A stretch of 19,976 bases of DNA from Coemansia sp. RSA 1804 (taxonomy: Eukaryota > Kickxellomycota > Kickxellomycetes > Kickxellales > Kickxellaceae), in the NCBI GenBank assembly GCA_027578815.1, contig JANBTH010000348.1, forward strand, positions 1-19,976, given 5' to 3'. The position numbers and the translations under genes were made by a program. Shown one piece after another: positions 8,548 to 16,261 of the stretch. Every line of letters starts with the position of its first letter. The stretch's first letter is position 1. The notes under the pieces were generated by a model. It ran no database searches. It had not been told where the DNA came from and was given only the letters and a program-made list of their open reading frames with translations.

Positions 8548-9232
8548 CTGCTGATAGTAGTTTTCTTTCGTAGCACTGTCTTCCGCCGTAATTAAATAAT
8601 ATATTTACCAAGAATGCGTTAGAGCTTGGCGTAAAGAGCAATACTGCCAGAGCTCGGTTCTTCTAACAGATAAAAAGCGGAAATGACCTTTTCTGTTTGA
8701 AAACCCAGACAAAAGTCAAATTCCCCTTGTAAAATGGCCTTCTGTCAGAAAAAAGACTGCTGTGACGTAAACGTAAAGTACAAATAGAAAACAACCCCAC
8801 CAGCAAAACGGTTTTATTGTTGCTTCAAAATACTAGAGGAATCTGGTGAATAGATATTATAAAAGGGCGGGCTAGAATTTACAAAAAAAAGTTGCAATTA
8901 AAGTGTAGGCTAAGCTATAAAAAAGATTGCGGGAAAGTAGAGAAAAGATGACGACACTCTTTGTTTTCCACTAGAGCTTTTTCGGCATTTGCGTTTTTTG
9001 TTGGACTGAAGCACAGAATTTAAAAGCGGAGAAAGTCTGGCCCATCAAAAAATTTTTTCTCTCACTCAAATTGTAACACATTTAGTGGGTTTCCCCCACC
9101 TAGACATTCTCCACTGGACAAAAGCCAATGGTTCTAGAAAATATCTTTTTTAGCAATCGAAACCAGATCTTTGTTCTGTTCGGCTCCGTCTCCCAGTGCC
9201 GCAAAACAGGAGCCAGATCCGGTGCTAATCGT
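8548..9232. promoter_or_regulatory. bZIP promoter and GUF1 3' flank
   Basis: This 685-bp gap lies between two tandem minus-strand genes. It holds a CRE-like element and an AT-rich segment just upstream of the bZIP start. There is a minus-strand AATAAA at 8813-8818, and two TATAAAA elements on the plus strand at 8858 and 8916 with no plus-strand gene behind them. No convincing ORF was seen. Confidence 0.45.
8763..8770 (+). promoter_or_regulatory. CRE-like TGACGTAA site
   Basis: The octamer TGACGTAA differs at one base from the palindromic CRE TGACGTCA and is a standard ATF/CREB-family target. It lies 216 bp upstream of the start of the bZIP gene, whose product has the matching DNA-contact residues, so it could serve autoregulation. 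A single octamer can occur by chance. Confidence 0.4.
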
Positions 9233-11215
9233 CTATTCCTTTGATCCGGTCATCACACTCAAAAACGCTTCCTGCGGCAGTTCTACGCGGCCTATCTTCT
9301 TCATCCGCTTCTTGCCCTCCTTCTGCTTGTTCAGCAGCTTCATCTTGCGCGAAATGTCGCCGCCATAGCACTTTGCTGTGACGTTCTTGCGCAGCTGTTT
9401 GACGGTCTCGCGAGCAACAACCTTGCCGTTAGCTGCTGTTTGGATTATAATGTCAAACAGCTGCCTGCGTATGACGTCCTTGAGGCGCTTGGCCATGGTG
9501 CGCCCAACAGTGGCTACGTTGTCGCGATGCATCACAGCTGCAAGCGCATCGACGGCCTCTCCATTCAGAAGCACCTCCATCTTGACTAGATCTGACTCGT
9601 TGTATCCGTTGTCCTCGTAGTCAAAACTGGCAAACCCTTGCGATCTAGATTTCAGCTGGTCGTAAAAGTCAGTGACCATCTCTGCAGTCGGCATCCTGCA
9701 CTTGAGCATGACACGCGATTCGTCAAGATAGGTGTGCGTGTGAATGTCACCCCGGTGCATGGTGCACAACTCCAGCATTGCGCCTAGATACTGCTCGGGG
9801 AAGATAAGAGTGGCCAACACGAACGGCTCCATCACCGCATCCACCTTGTCCTGGATCTCAATTGCGGTCGGAAAGTCGGCAGGCGTCTGGATGTACTTGC
9901 TGGTACCGTCCTTGTACTGCACGCGGTAGGGAACAGTTGGCGCCGTCACAAGCACGCTGGCATCGTACTCCTCTTCTAGTCGCTGGCGAAATACATCCAT
10001 ATGCAGCGTGCCCAGGAACCCAAGCCGCCATCCTTGTCCCAGCGCTGCGCTGGTCTCCTTGTGCACCGCCACGCTCGAGTCGTTGAGCGTCAGCTTCTGA
10101 ATCGACTCGTTGAGCTTGTCAAACTCGCCAGCATCGAGCGGGAAGACGCCGGCAAACACCATGGATTTGGCCGGCGCAAAGCCCGGCAGCGGGACAACCG
10201 GGAACTTGTCCTTGTGGAAGGTGTCGCCCACGTGCGCCTCGGCCACAGACTTCATGTTGCAGACCACATATCCAACCTGGCCAACCTGCAACTGCGTGGC
10301 TGGCCTCTGCTCCGGATGCATGATACCGACCTCCATAACCTCATAGCGCGTGCCCGAGTGCATCGAAACCACCCGGTCGCCTCGCCGAACCGCTCCGTCC
10401 TTTATCGCCATCAGACACACAACGCCAACATACTTGTCGTACCACGTGTCAAACAGCAGTGCCTTGAATGGCGCGTCGATGCTGCCGCTGGGCGCCGGGA
10501 TGCGCTCGATCACGCTTGGAAGCACCCTGTTGATTCCCAGCCCTGTTTTCGCCGACAGGTGCACGATGTTGGCGGCATCAATCTCAAAGGCGCTCTCGAT
10601 CTGCAGCGCTGCGCGGTCTGGTTCGGCCGTGGGCAGATCAACCTTGTTGAGCATTGGAATGACTGCCAGACCCTCGCCAAACGCCAGATAAAAGTTTGCC
10701 ACAGTCTGCGCCTGGATTCCCTGCGCTGCATCTACCAGCAGAATCGTCCCCTGGCATGCCGCCAGCGACCGCGACACCTCGTAGCTAAAATCCACGTGTC
10801 CCGGCGTGTCTATCAGGTTGACCAGGTATTTGCGCCCATCGTGCTCGCAGAACATGCTGGCAGACTGCGCCTTGACTGTGATCCCGCGCTCGCGCTCCAC
10901 CTTCAGCTTATCTAGCACCTGCTTGTTTTTCCCACTCTTTGTAATCACCCCAGTTGTCTCCAGCAGCCGGTCCGCAAGCGTGCTCTTTCCGTGGTCGATG
11001 TGTGCTATGATGCTAAAGTTGCGGATCCGGTCCGGCGTATACCCAGTTATGTCGATCTCAGCGCCCAGTCTATCTGCCTTGCTTGCATAGCCCTCGCTCT
11101 TCATTGATGCCTTCCGCAGGTATCCGCACGCTGTGGCCATGCTCTGCCATGTCTTGTATCTCTGTGAGCACGACAGAGCACATCCAACTAGTGAATGCTT
11201 CCATGCTCGGCGCAT
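9233..11215 (-). CDS. GUF1: Mitochondrial translation GTPase Guf1 (LepA/EF4)
   Basis: This 660-aa protein matches the Guf1/LepA family over its full length; yeast Guf1 is 645 aa. GTPase motifs are AHIDHGKST (71-79), RGITVK (110-115), DTPGH (136-140), NKVD (190-193) and SAKTG (221-225). EF-G-like domains and the LepA-specific C-terminal domain follow, ending in GGDISRKMKLLNKQKEGKK. Guf1 binds mitochondrial ribosomes on the matrix side of the inner membrane and supports accurate or efficient translation under stress. The frame extends 23 codons further upstream, but only to a TTG. The first ATG is at 11215 and opens a presequence-like stretch of about 45 residues, rich in R, K, S and A and almost free of acids, as expected for matrix import. 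No intron is needed. Codons are mostly G/C-ending. Confidence 0.96.
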   Translation of the reverse strand: MRRAWKHSLVGCALSCSQRYKTWQSMATACGYLRKASMKSEGYASKADRLGAEIDITGYTPDRIRNFSIIAHIDHGKSTLADRLLETTGVITKSGKNKQVLDKLKVERERGITVKAQSASMFCEHDGRKYLVNLIDTPGHVDFSYEVSRSLAACQGTILLVDAAQGIQAQTVANFYLAFGEGLAVIPMLNKVDLPTAEPDRAALQIESAFEIDAANIVHLSAKTGLGINRVLPSVIERIPAPSGSIDAPFKALLFDTWYDKYVGVVCLMAIKDGAVRRGDRVVSMHSGTRYEVMEVGIMHPEQRPATQLQVGQVGYVVCNMKSVAEAHVGDTFHKDKFPVVPLPGFAPAKSMVFAGVFPLDAGEFDKLNESIQKLTLNDSSVAVHKETSAALGQGWRLGFLGTLHMDVFRQRLEEEYDASVLVTAPTVPYRVQYKDGTSKYIQTPADFPTAIEIQDKVDAVMEPFVLATLIFPEQYLGAMLELCTMHRGDIHTHTYLDESRVMLKCRMPTAEMVTDFYDQLKSRSQGFASFDYEDNGYNESDLVKMEVLLNGEAVDALAAVMHRDNVATVGRTMAKRLKDVIRRQLFDIIIQTAANGKVVARETVKQLRKNVTAKCYGGDISRKMKLLNKQKEGKKRMKKIGRVELPQEAFLSVMTGSKE

Positions 11216-11342
11216 CCTGGAGGCCGGTGTCTTCCTTCTTGGCCGTTTTCTCCTTTCCTGCAGGCCTTTCTGCTTCTGGAACAAGCGGCGAGCCTTGAAC
11301 TGCAGACAGGAAATGTTTAAATGCCAGAGCGTAAATTTCTAG

Positions 11343-11349
11343 TTTTATA
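11343..11349 (-). promoter_or_regulatory. Candidate TATA box of GUF1
   Basis: TATAAAA on the minus strand lies 128 bp upstream of the GUF1 ATG in a 269-bp intergenic gap, a reasonable distance for a fungal core promoter with a short leader. It was judged on motif and position only. Confidence 0.4.
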
Positions 11350-11466
11350 GATAAAGATGAAAAAAATTACAATATAATGAGTTGAAGAACAAAGTTTGAT
11401 CACTTTTTTTATTTCCAGCATCACAATCTTGGCTTCATTGAATAAAAGAAAACGAACAGGCTAGCA

Positions 11467-11472
11467 TTTATT
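11467..11472 (-). terminator. Candidate poly(A) signal of the NTPase gene
   Basis: AATAAA on the minus strand lies 13 nt after the stop of the P-loop NTPase gene, and a second copy is at 11408-11413, 72 nt after the stop. Either could direct 3' end formation. The second is better placed for a normal 3'UTR but lies close to the GUF1 promoter. Confidence 0.35.
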
Positions 11473-11484
11473 CTAATCCATTAA

Positions 11485-12924
11485 TCACAAAAGCCGCTGA
11501 TATACTGCTGAATGCATATGTGTCAGATAGCGATCTATGGAATGAGAGATATGGTCAGCTGTCTTGCAATGCAACTCTACCATGCCCTTCGCAATTTGTG
11601 GGCTTGGATACATAAACACAGGGTCTTTGGATGCTGGCAAGGGAACCATGTAATTTGTGTCGATAAAGCCGCCTCTATAGTTGTTCATACAAAGAGTATC
11701 CATAACTGCCTTGGCAATGGTACCGGCAAAACCATGCGCTTGGAACATATAGGACGCAAATGGCTGGGGCACAAAGTTAAAAAACGGGTTGAGAATAAAC
11801 TTTTCGATTCCTATTGAAACTGCAACTTCCAAATCATTTTTCCCAGAACCTTTCCACTCCACCCTAATTAGCTGACAAAGTCTATGAAGCTCAGACGGAT
11901 GTTGCCATGTATACTTTAGCAGCTGCTTATGCTGCAGCGCGTGTAATCGCCTCCCAAGTCCGCATGTGCTGATATATAGGCTTGCTTCAGTCGATGAAAA
12001 TGGCCGGTTAATAGTCAGATCGCCAGCGTTGAGCCTCTCGCTGAGCTCCCGCGCTTTGGAGTCATCTGATGCGGCCAGAACCATGGGGTAGCAATATTTG
12101 CGTTGCATGTACACCAAATCTGATACTATTTTCCGGTTCTTTATTTCAGATCCAGCTATCTCGTCAATGCAATCCAAAAGCATCACTATGTTGAGATCGT
12201 GGTGCTGACAGTATGCTTCAATTTCGCCGAGAAGAGATAAAAACAATGGAATTTCTTCGTAGAAACAGTGGTGAAGCTGTTCTATCCACATGTCAACCAT
12301 ATGTTGAACCTCGGCGTCTTTTGAAAATGCAGCAGAAAATGCCTCAGCCAGGAATATACTTCGCTCAATAGGACCGATACATCGACGCCAGTTGCCACAG
12401 TTGGATATGTAGACCACCCGAACGTTCTTGTCTCGAGCTATCAAGTGCGTTGCCGTCATGTGCAAAAGGTAGCTTTTGCCGATTCCTTTACATCCGCGGA
12501 GAACAATGTTGCGTTGTGGTACTATACCCTCTTTGCATCGCATTCCATCAATACTCTCAAAAGATACGGTCTGTTGCTGTTTGAGCATGTTGTTTAGTCG
12601 GTTGCGGATTCCATCGAGATACTGAGGCCGTGTTATTGCTCTTGTCTGGTCTAGAATATCTGCTTTTGTTAGTTGTGGGCTTACAAACATCTGCTGTTGC
12701 TGCTGCCACTGCCGCTTGTTAGCTTTTGGTTTCTTCCCAAAGGCTAGGCCATTTGGAAGAAGCACCTCCTGAGGATCCGTTGATAGAAACTGCTGTTCAA
12801 GCAGTCTGCTGTTTTTTCGAACAAACTCTAGAGCCTTTGCAGCATCTGCTCTAAATCTGATATAATCTTGTGTTTGAAGCATGTAATCGGAAGTAAAGTT
12901 GATATGCTGAGGAGAATAACGCAT
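11485..12924 (-). CDS. P-loop NTPase, possibly Crinkler/RHS-type; family uncertain
   Basis: This 479-aa single-exon protein has a Walker A motif GCKGIGKS (144-151), a VRVVYISNC strand (168-176), a Walker B-like strand IVMLLDCIDE (246-255) and a sensor-1-like MVLAASDD (281-288). Helical regions flank these. An all-helical C-terminus (about 310-479) contains YTWQHPSELHRL. The Walker A, VVYI-x-x-C, Walker B and ASA/ASD pattern is what I recall of the NTPase module in Crinkler (CRN)/RHS-type proteins of fungi and oomycetes. Those often carry a nuclease or kinase domain as well; none is visible here, nor is an LFLAK-type N-terminus. An ORC/Cdc6-like or STAND ATPase is the main alternative. The N-terminus has a Q-run (74-78) after a basic GKKPKANKR stretch. 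Codon use is more A/T-ending than in GUF1 next door. The ATPase fold is clear; the function is not. Confidence 0.7.
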   Translation of the reverse strand: MRYSPQHINFTSDYMLQTQDYIRFRADAAKALEFVRKNSRLLEQQFLSTDPQEVLLPNGLAFGKKPKANKRQWQQQQQMFVSPQLTKADILDQTRAITRPQYLDGIRNRLNNMLKQQQTVSFESIDGMRCKEGIVPQRNIVLRGCKGIGKSYLLHMTATHLIARDKNVRVVYISNCGNWRRCIGPIERSIFLAEAFSAAFSKDAEVQHMVDMWIEQLHHCFYEEIPLFLSLLGEIEAYCQHHDLNIVMLLDCIDEIAGSEIKNRKIVSDLVYMQRKYCYPMVLAASDDSKARELSERLNAGDLTINRPFSSTEASLYISTCGLGRRLHALQHKQLLKYTWQHPSELHRLCQLIRVEWKGSGKNDLEVAVSIGIEKFILNPFFNFVPQPFASYMFQAHGFAGTIAKAVMDTLCMNNYRGGFIDTNYMVPLPASKDPVFMYPSPQIAKGMVELHCKTADHISHSIDRYLTHMHSAVYQRLL

Positions 12925-13082
12925 GTGACAATGGTATGTGTTTTCTGTTATTCAAGACCGTTTAATGGGTTGGGTATGGAGACAAGAAAATTTGGCAAAA
13001 TAGCCCTGAATAATTGGAAAAGAAAAGAAAATTCACCTTGTTCAAATAAAAAGGATAATAAAAATAGAAAAAGATTGTGTAT

Positions 13083-13090
13083 CTTTTATA
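13083..13090 (-). promoter_or_regulatory. Candidate TATA box of the NTPase gene
   Basis: TATAAAAG on the minus strand lies 159 bp upstream of the NTPase ATG. The motif is a good match, but the surrounding DNA is AT-rich, so chance occurrence is quite possible. Confidence 0.35.
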
Positions 13091-13478
13091 ATCTATATCA
13101 GCGCAAAAAATTAGAACTAGAGAAATAAATAAAAAGGATCGTAAAGATGAAAAGGTGGTCGCGAAAACCATGTCACATCAAGCTCCAAGAAAAGCCTACA
13201 TACCAAAAGAAAGCTGCACTCTTCTGCTCTGCTGCATTGTCAAAAAATAAAAATAAAACAAATAGAGAAAGCAGAGCGCAGAGCACTTTAAAAATAAAAA
13301 CGAACGAGGGTGTCGGAATGAAATAAAGAAAGCAACAAAGCGTGGTTGGACATGTTCCTTTTGATGTCCGACATTCTTTTCTCATATGCATTGCTAAGTA
13401 ACGTGATATCGAGCTGACTTGTAATCCTTCAGACTTCCCACAGCTTGAGCCACAGCTCTCTTCTGTCTTCTCCCAGTA

Positions 13479-13496
13479 TTTCTGGCATGCCAGAAA
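13479..13496. repeat. 18-bp perfect palindrome
   Basis: The sequence TTTCTGGCATGCCAGAAA equals its own reverse complement. With no spacer it is more likely a dimeric DNA-binding site than an RNA hairpin. It lies in the least AT-rich part of the 1-kb gap. Confidence 0.9.
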
Positions 13497-13873
13497 GCGA
13501 CAAACATTGGCCACGGCACACGATTTGTGGGTGGGAGAAAACACATTTTGTGCCTTTTCTGTTTAGCCAAAAAGTGGTCAAAAAGGAGTGTATGATCAAA
13601 TGAAATGAAGAGTGAGATGATGCTAATGCTTGAAATATTGCAATTAAGTTTAAACATGAACGTTGTTATTGCATTTCGTATCTTAGAGAAACGTTCAGTG
13701 ACATAAAGGCAGGTGCGTGTGCCGCCAAAAGAACCACCCGGCACATATCTGCCATATCTGCTAACACAGAAGAAACATTGTCCCAAACACAATGCCGTGT
13801 TAGCAGTCAGACTAGCCTAATCAACTAAATGCGGGCATGGAACTACAATGTCCATAAAAACTGTCGCATACAT

Positions 13874-13879
13874 TTTATT
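13874..13879 (-). terminator. Candidate poly(A) signal of the propeller gene
   Basis: AATAAA on the minus strand lies 79 nt after the TAA stop of the propeller gene, a normal distance for fungal 3' end processing. Confidence 0.45.
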
Positions 13880-13958
13880 CTGAAGAGACAAAACAGAACA
13901 ATGAGCAGCAAAGCGCTTATTCCAGCAGCATTAATCCATGTGGTTTGGCCAAAGCCGC

Positions 13959-15281
13959 TTATTCCTCAATATAAACGACTTTCAGCAAACTGCAAGACTG
14001 GCGTGCCACCACGAGTTCCGCATCCGCCTCTGCTACAACAAGCGCAGGACAGTGCTTTGATCCATGCGGCACCGCCTCAATAACAGCAACATCCGTTGGC
14101 CAAGCACCGGCAGCATATGTGCCAATTATCTTGCCTGCACACAGGAGATACACAAAATTCGATAGCGTTGAGCAAACAACAATGTCTGGGCCGGCAGATT
14201 CCGAAAGCGCGTGATGTGGCAGCGCAGAAATGCGAGAAACAGGATATGCGAGATGAGCATATGGCGTCAGCGCGAATCGGTCGAGTATGTACAGGCAGCC
14301 GGTTTCGTCGCCGACAATAGCCTGTGTGCTGCGTTGTTCCGGTAATGTGGTAAATGTCCCAGCACATAGAGCTGTGCAGCGTGCACGCAGAGGAATTGAC
14401 AAAACCAGAGAGCCATGGCACAATACTTGAATCTGTGCACCTGTGGCTGCTAGCACGTAATAAGTGGGCGTGCCAGCATCGTCCGCCCACTCAACTGCAC
14501 AAATGCCAGTAATCTGAGGATCATAAATGTCCAGACCATCCGCCTCACTGGCATGCGATGAGACATCGAGCTGCATGCGCCAGCGCACCTCCTGTGTGTG
14601 GTGGTAGCTTGTCACAGATCCGCCCATGTCGCCAACAAGATAGCTGGACGGCGTATGTGGATTTGTGTCTACAGCTAGTGCGCATACAGGGGCAGAGAAT
14701 GTGGTGCGCGAAAACAGCCGACCCAGAGTGAACACAGTTACTTGGCCATTGGCATCGCCAGCAACCATGTCTGGCACTGAGTTGGTCGGAGTGGATAGTG
14801 GTGCCATGATGTTAGGAGTGTCTGCAGATGCAGTTTTATTATTGGCAATCATAATTCGCTGAATCGCTGCCGTTTCGCTGTTACTAACGATGGTGTTTCT
14901 GTTGCTATTGTCACTATTGTTGATGCTGCCATAATCAAGTACAGAAATGGTGTCCTCTGTCCGCACAAGCGCTATGCATCCCGTATCGGTACCAATTGCA
15001 ATCAATGGATCTTGGACGTCATGCCTTAATATCTGGGCATTATTCCCCAAAGTATTGCTAGCATCATCTGTAGGCGTTTTTGGCTCTTTAAATGTCACGC
15101 CCAGTGCCCCGTCGGAGTTGGTTTGCACAGCGGAGCAGGCTGCTATTGCACCCACCCTGCCGATGGTTGGTGGTAGCTTAATTACTCTTTTCTCAACAAA
15201 TCGACATGAGGCTAGAGGCTCTGTGTGGTGCTTGCAGTTTGCATAGGTTGGAACATCAGACACACGCGCTCTTTTAGACAT
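13959..15281 (-). CDS. Seven-repeat beta-propeller protein, ITFG2-like
   Basis: This 440-aa protein has about seven short repeats of the form hydrophobic strand, G-D-x-x-G, hydrophobic strand. Examples are PLIAIGTDTGCIALV (92-106), DMVAGDANGQVTVF (171-184), YLVGDMGGSVTSY (214-226), YVLAATGAQIQVL (275-287), AIVGDETGCLYIL (321-333), DIVVCSTLSNFVYLL (366-380) and ALVVAEADAELVV (413-425). This suggests one seven-bladed FG-GAP/WD-like propeller. The length and the early FVEKRVIKL strand resemble ITFG2, a KICSTOR subunit that anchors GATOR1 to lysosomes in amino-acid control of TORC1. That assignment is tentative; a BBS2-like or other propeller is possible. A low-complexity N/S/T loop (118-168) interrupts the first blades. 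The open frame extends 87 codons upstream to a TTG with a hydrophobic stretch, but the only ATG is at 15281. Confidence 0.7.
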   Translation of the reverse strand: MSKRARVSDVPTYANCKHHTEPLASCRFVEKRVIKLPPTIGRVGAIAACSAVQTNSDGALGVTFKEPKTPTDDASNTLGNNAQILRHDVQDPLIAIGTDTGCIALVRTEDTISVLDYGSINNSDNSNRNTIVSNSETAAIQRIMIANNKTASADTPNIMAPLSTPTNSVPDMVAGDANGQVTVFTLGRLFSRTTFSAPVCALAVDTNPHTPSSYLVGDMGGSVTSYHHTQEVRWRMQLDVSSHASEADGLDIYDPQITGICAVEWADDAGTPTYYVLAATGAQIQVLCHGSLVLSIPLRARCTALCAGTFTTLPEQRSTQAIVGDETGCLYILDRFALTPYAHLAYPVSRISALPHHALSESAGPDIVVCSTLSNFVYLLCAGKIIGTYAAGAWPTDVAVIEAVPHGSKHCPALVVAEADAELVVARQSCSLLKVVYIEE

Positions 15282-15465
15282 AATAGTCTGATGACTGTTA
15301 ACAGAAAAAAAGTGACTTGAAGTTAAGAACAAAAGGTGGGGGATTAAAGCCGCAGAGAATAGGAAAAGCACAAGAATTAACAAGGAAATGGTAATGTACT
15401 CTTTATTGTCTGCTGCATATGTATTTGAATTATCGGGGACCACCCATGAATAAAGCTTGATTAAA

Positions 15466-15488
15466 GGGGTTTTGGGTTTTGGGGTTTG
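15466..15488 (+). repeat. G-tract cluster (G4-T4-G3-T4-G4-T3-G)
   Basis: Three G-tracts of four, three and four bases are separated by T4 spacers on the plus strand. A further GGGG at 15434-15437 could provide a fourth tract. The pattern could form a G-quadruplex. It lies about 185 bp upstream of the propeller gene start. Confidence 0.8.
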
Positions 15489-16000
15489 ACTGGCAGTAGC
15501 GCTGTTGTAGCGAGATTGCACCAGACCCGAGCCGTACGTCAAGATCTAGCTACTCTATGTTCCCCTCCGGAAACAGAAAAACAAGTCGCATAAGAGAGCC
15601 CACAAAAGACCATAGATGGTCTCACTCTTACCTTGCAGTTCTTTGCAGTGTTTCTATGCTTATTTCTTTGACGGTTTAGCATTTCTTTCAATTAATCTAT
15701 TGTTCTGCAGATTTACCACCTTAGACGGTATTAAACTTGACATGGTTGAGTTTATCAATATCAATTAACGGAAATGACTGCTTGCTTTTATTTTCACTGA
15801 TTCATTGTAGCCACTATATAGTTTCTTTACAGCCGTCTTGTTCGGATAGGATCCAGTTGTTAGTCAGAAGTCTCGAGGTTTCTAGATAATATTAATTGTG
15901 CAAAGAAAACCCATATGCTGGCGAATCCATATATTTGTGGGCCAACCTCTTGATAGAACTAAAATTGAAATACGACGCTTCCATTGCTTTACCACTTGGC

Positions 16001-16008
16001 TATATAAG
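16001..16008 (+). promoter_or_regulatory. Candidate TATA box of the ABC transporter gene
   Basis: TATATAAG is followed immediately by about 75 nt of T/C-rich sequence, a common fungal core-promoter arrangement. It lies 254 bp upstream of the ATG. A weaker AT-rich element near 16215 is an alternative. Confidence 0.35.
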
Positions 16009-16138
16009 CTTTCTTTTGTGCTTTATGTCTTTTTGTCTTTTTTCTTTTACCATACATTCATTTTTCTTGCACAATTATTTTTTGTTTGAATTTTTAAGCC
16101 CACAAGGTAAAGTGGTTAATATCGAGCTTTTATATTTT

Positions 16139-16168
16139 ATGCTTGACATGCCATTAACAACGTATTAA
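16139..16168 (+). other. Short upstream ORF in the ABC transporter leader
   Basis: A nine-codon ATG frame ending in TAA lies 93 nt before the main ATG. If transcription begins near 16030, it would be in the 5' leader and could modulate translation. The presence of the ORF is certain; its use is not. Confidence 0.3.
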
Positions 16169-16261
16169 TCCTGCCTGTTTTCTTTATCTTTCATAGTTTT
16201 TAGACTAGACAAATTATATTATAGACACACTCTGTTTAGTTGCTAGATTTACATCAAAACC

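Larger units (their letters stand above)
12925..13958. other. AT-rich intergenic region between two minus-strand genes
   Basis: This gap of about 1 kb should contain the NTPase promoter and the 3'UTR of the propeller gene. It is A-rich on the plus strand (about 13000-13330), with a more balanced block at about 13380-13560 that contains an 18-bp palindrome. Two overlapping minus-strand frames of 123 and 132 codons cover that block but look like chance. No RNA gene was recognised. Confidence 0.45.
15282..16261. promoter_or_regulatory. Divergent promoter region, propeller gene / ABC transporter
   Basis: These 980 bp separate two divergent starts. The left part holds a G-tract cluster near 15466. 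The right part is AT-rich, with a TATA element at 16001 followed by a long T/C-rich stretch (about 16010-16085), typical of fungal initiation regions. A 90-codon frame at 15896-16168 begins with TTG and looks like translated AT-rich DNA. No other gene was seen. Confidence 0.5.

Noticed and set aside
7388..8554. 388-codon frame antisense to the bZIP gene
   Set aside because: It is Ala/Ser/Cys/Arg-rich, mirrors the GC-rich codons of the bZIP gene and has no recognisable domain. The bZIP on the other strand is unambiguous.
10001..10915. 304-codon frame antisense to GUF1
   Set aside because: GUF1 is well supported over its full length. This frame is a composition-driven shadow with no family features.
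11216..11284. N-terminal extension of Guf1 by 23 residues
   Set aside because: It begins at TTG with no in-frame ATG before a stop. The ATG at 11215 starts a good mitochondrial presequence.
13173..13792. Minus-strand frames of 123 and 132 codons in the 1-kb gap
   Set aside because: They overlap each other in different frames, match no family I recognise and are typical of random AT-rich DNA.
15282..15542. N-terminal extension of the propeller protein with a TM-like stretch
   Set aside because: The extension starts at TTG, contains no ATG, and its hydrophobic stretch is translated AT-rich promoter DNA.
15896..16168. 90-codon plus-strand frame upstream of the ABC transporter
   Set aside because: It starts with TTG and is Phe/Leu-rich from T-rich promoter DNA; no sign of selection on protein sequence.
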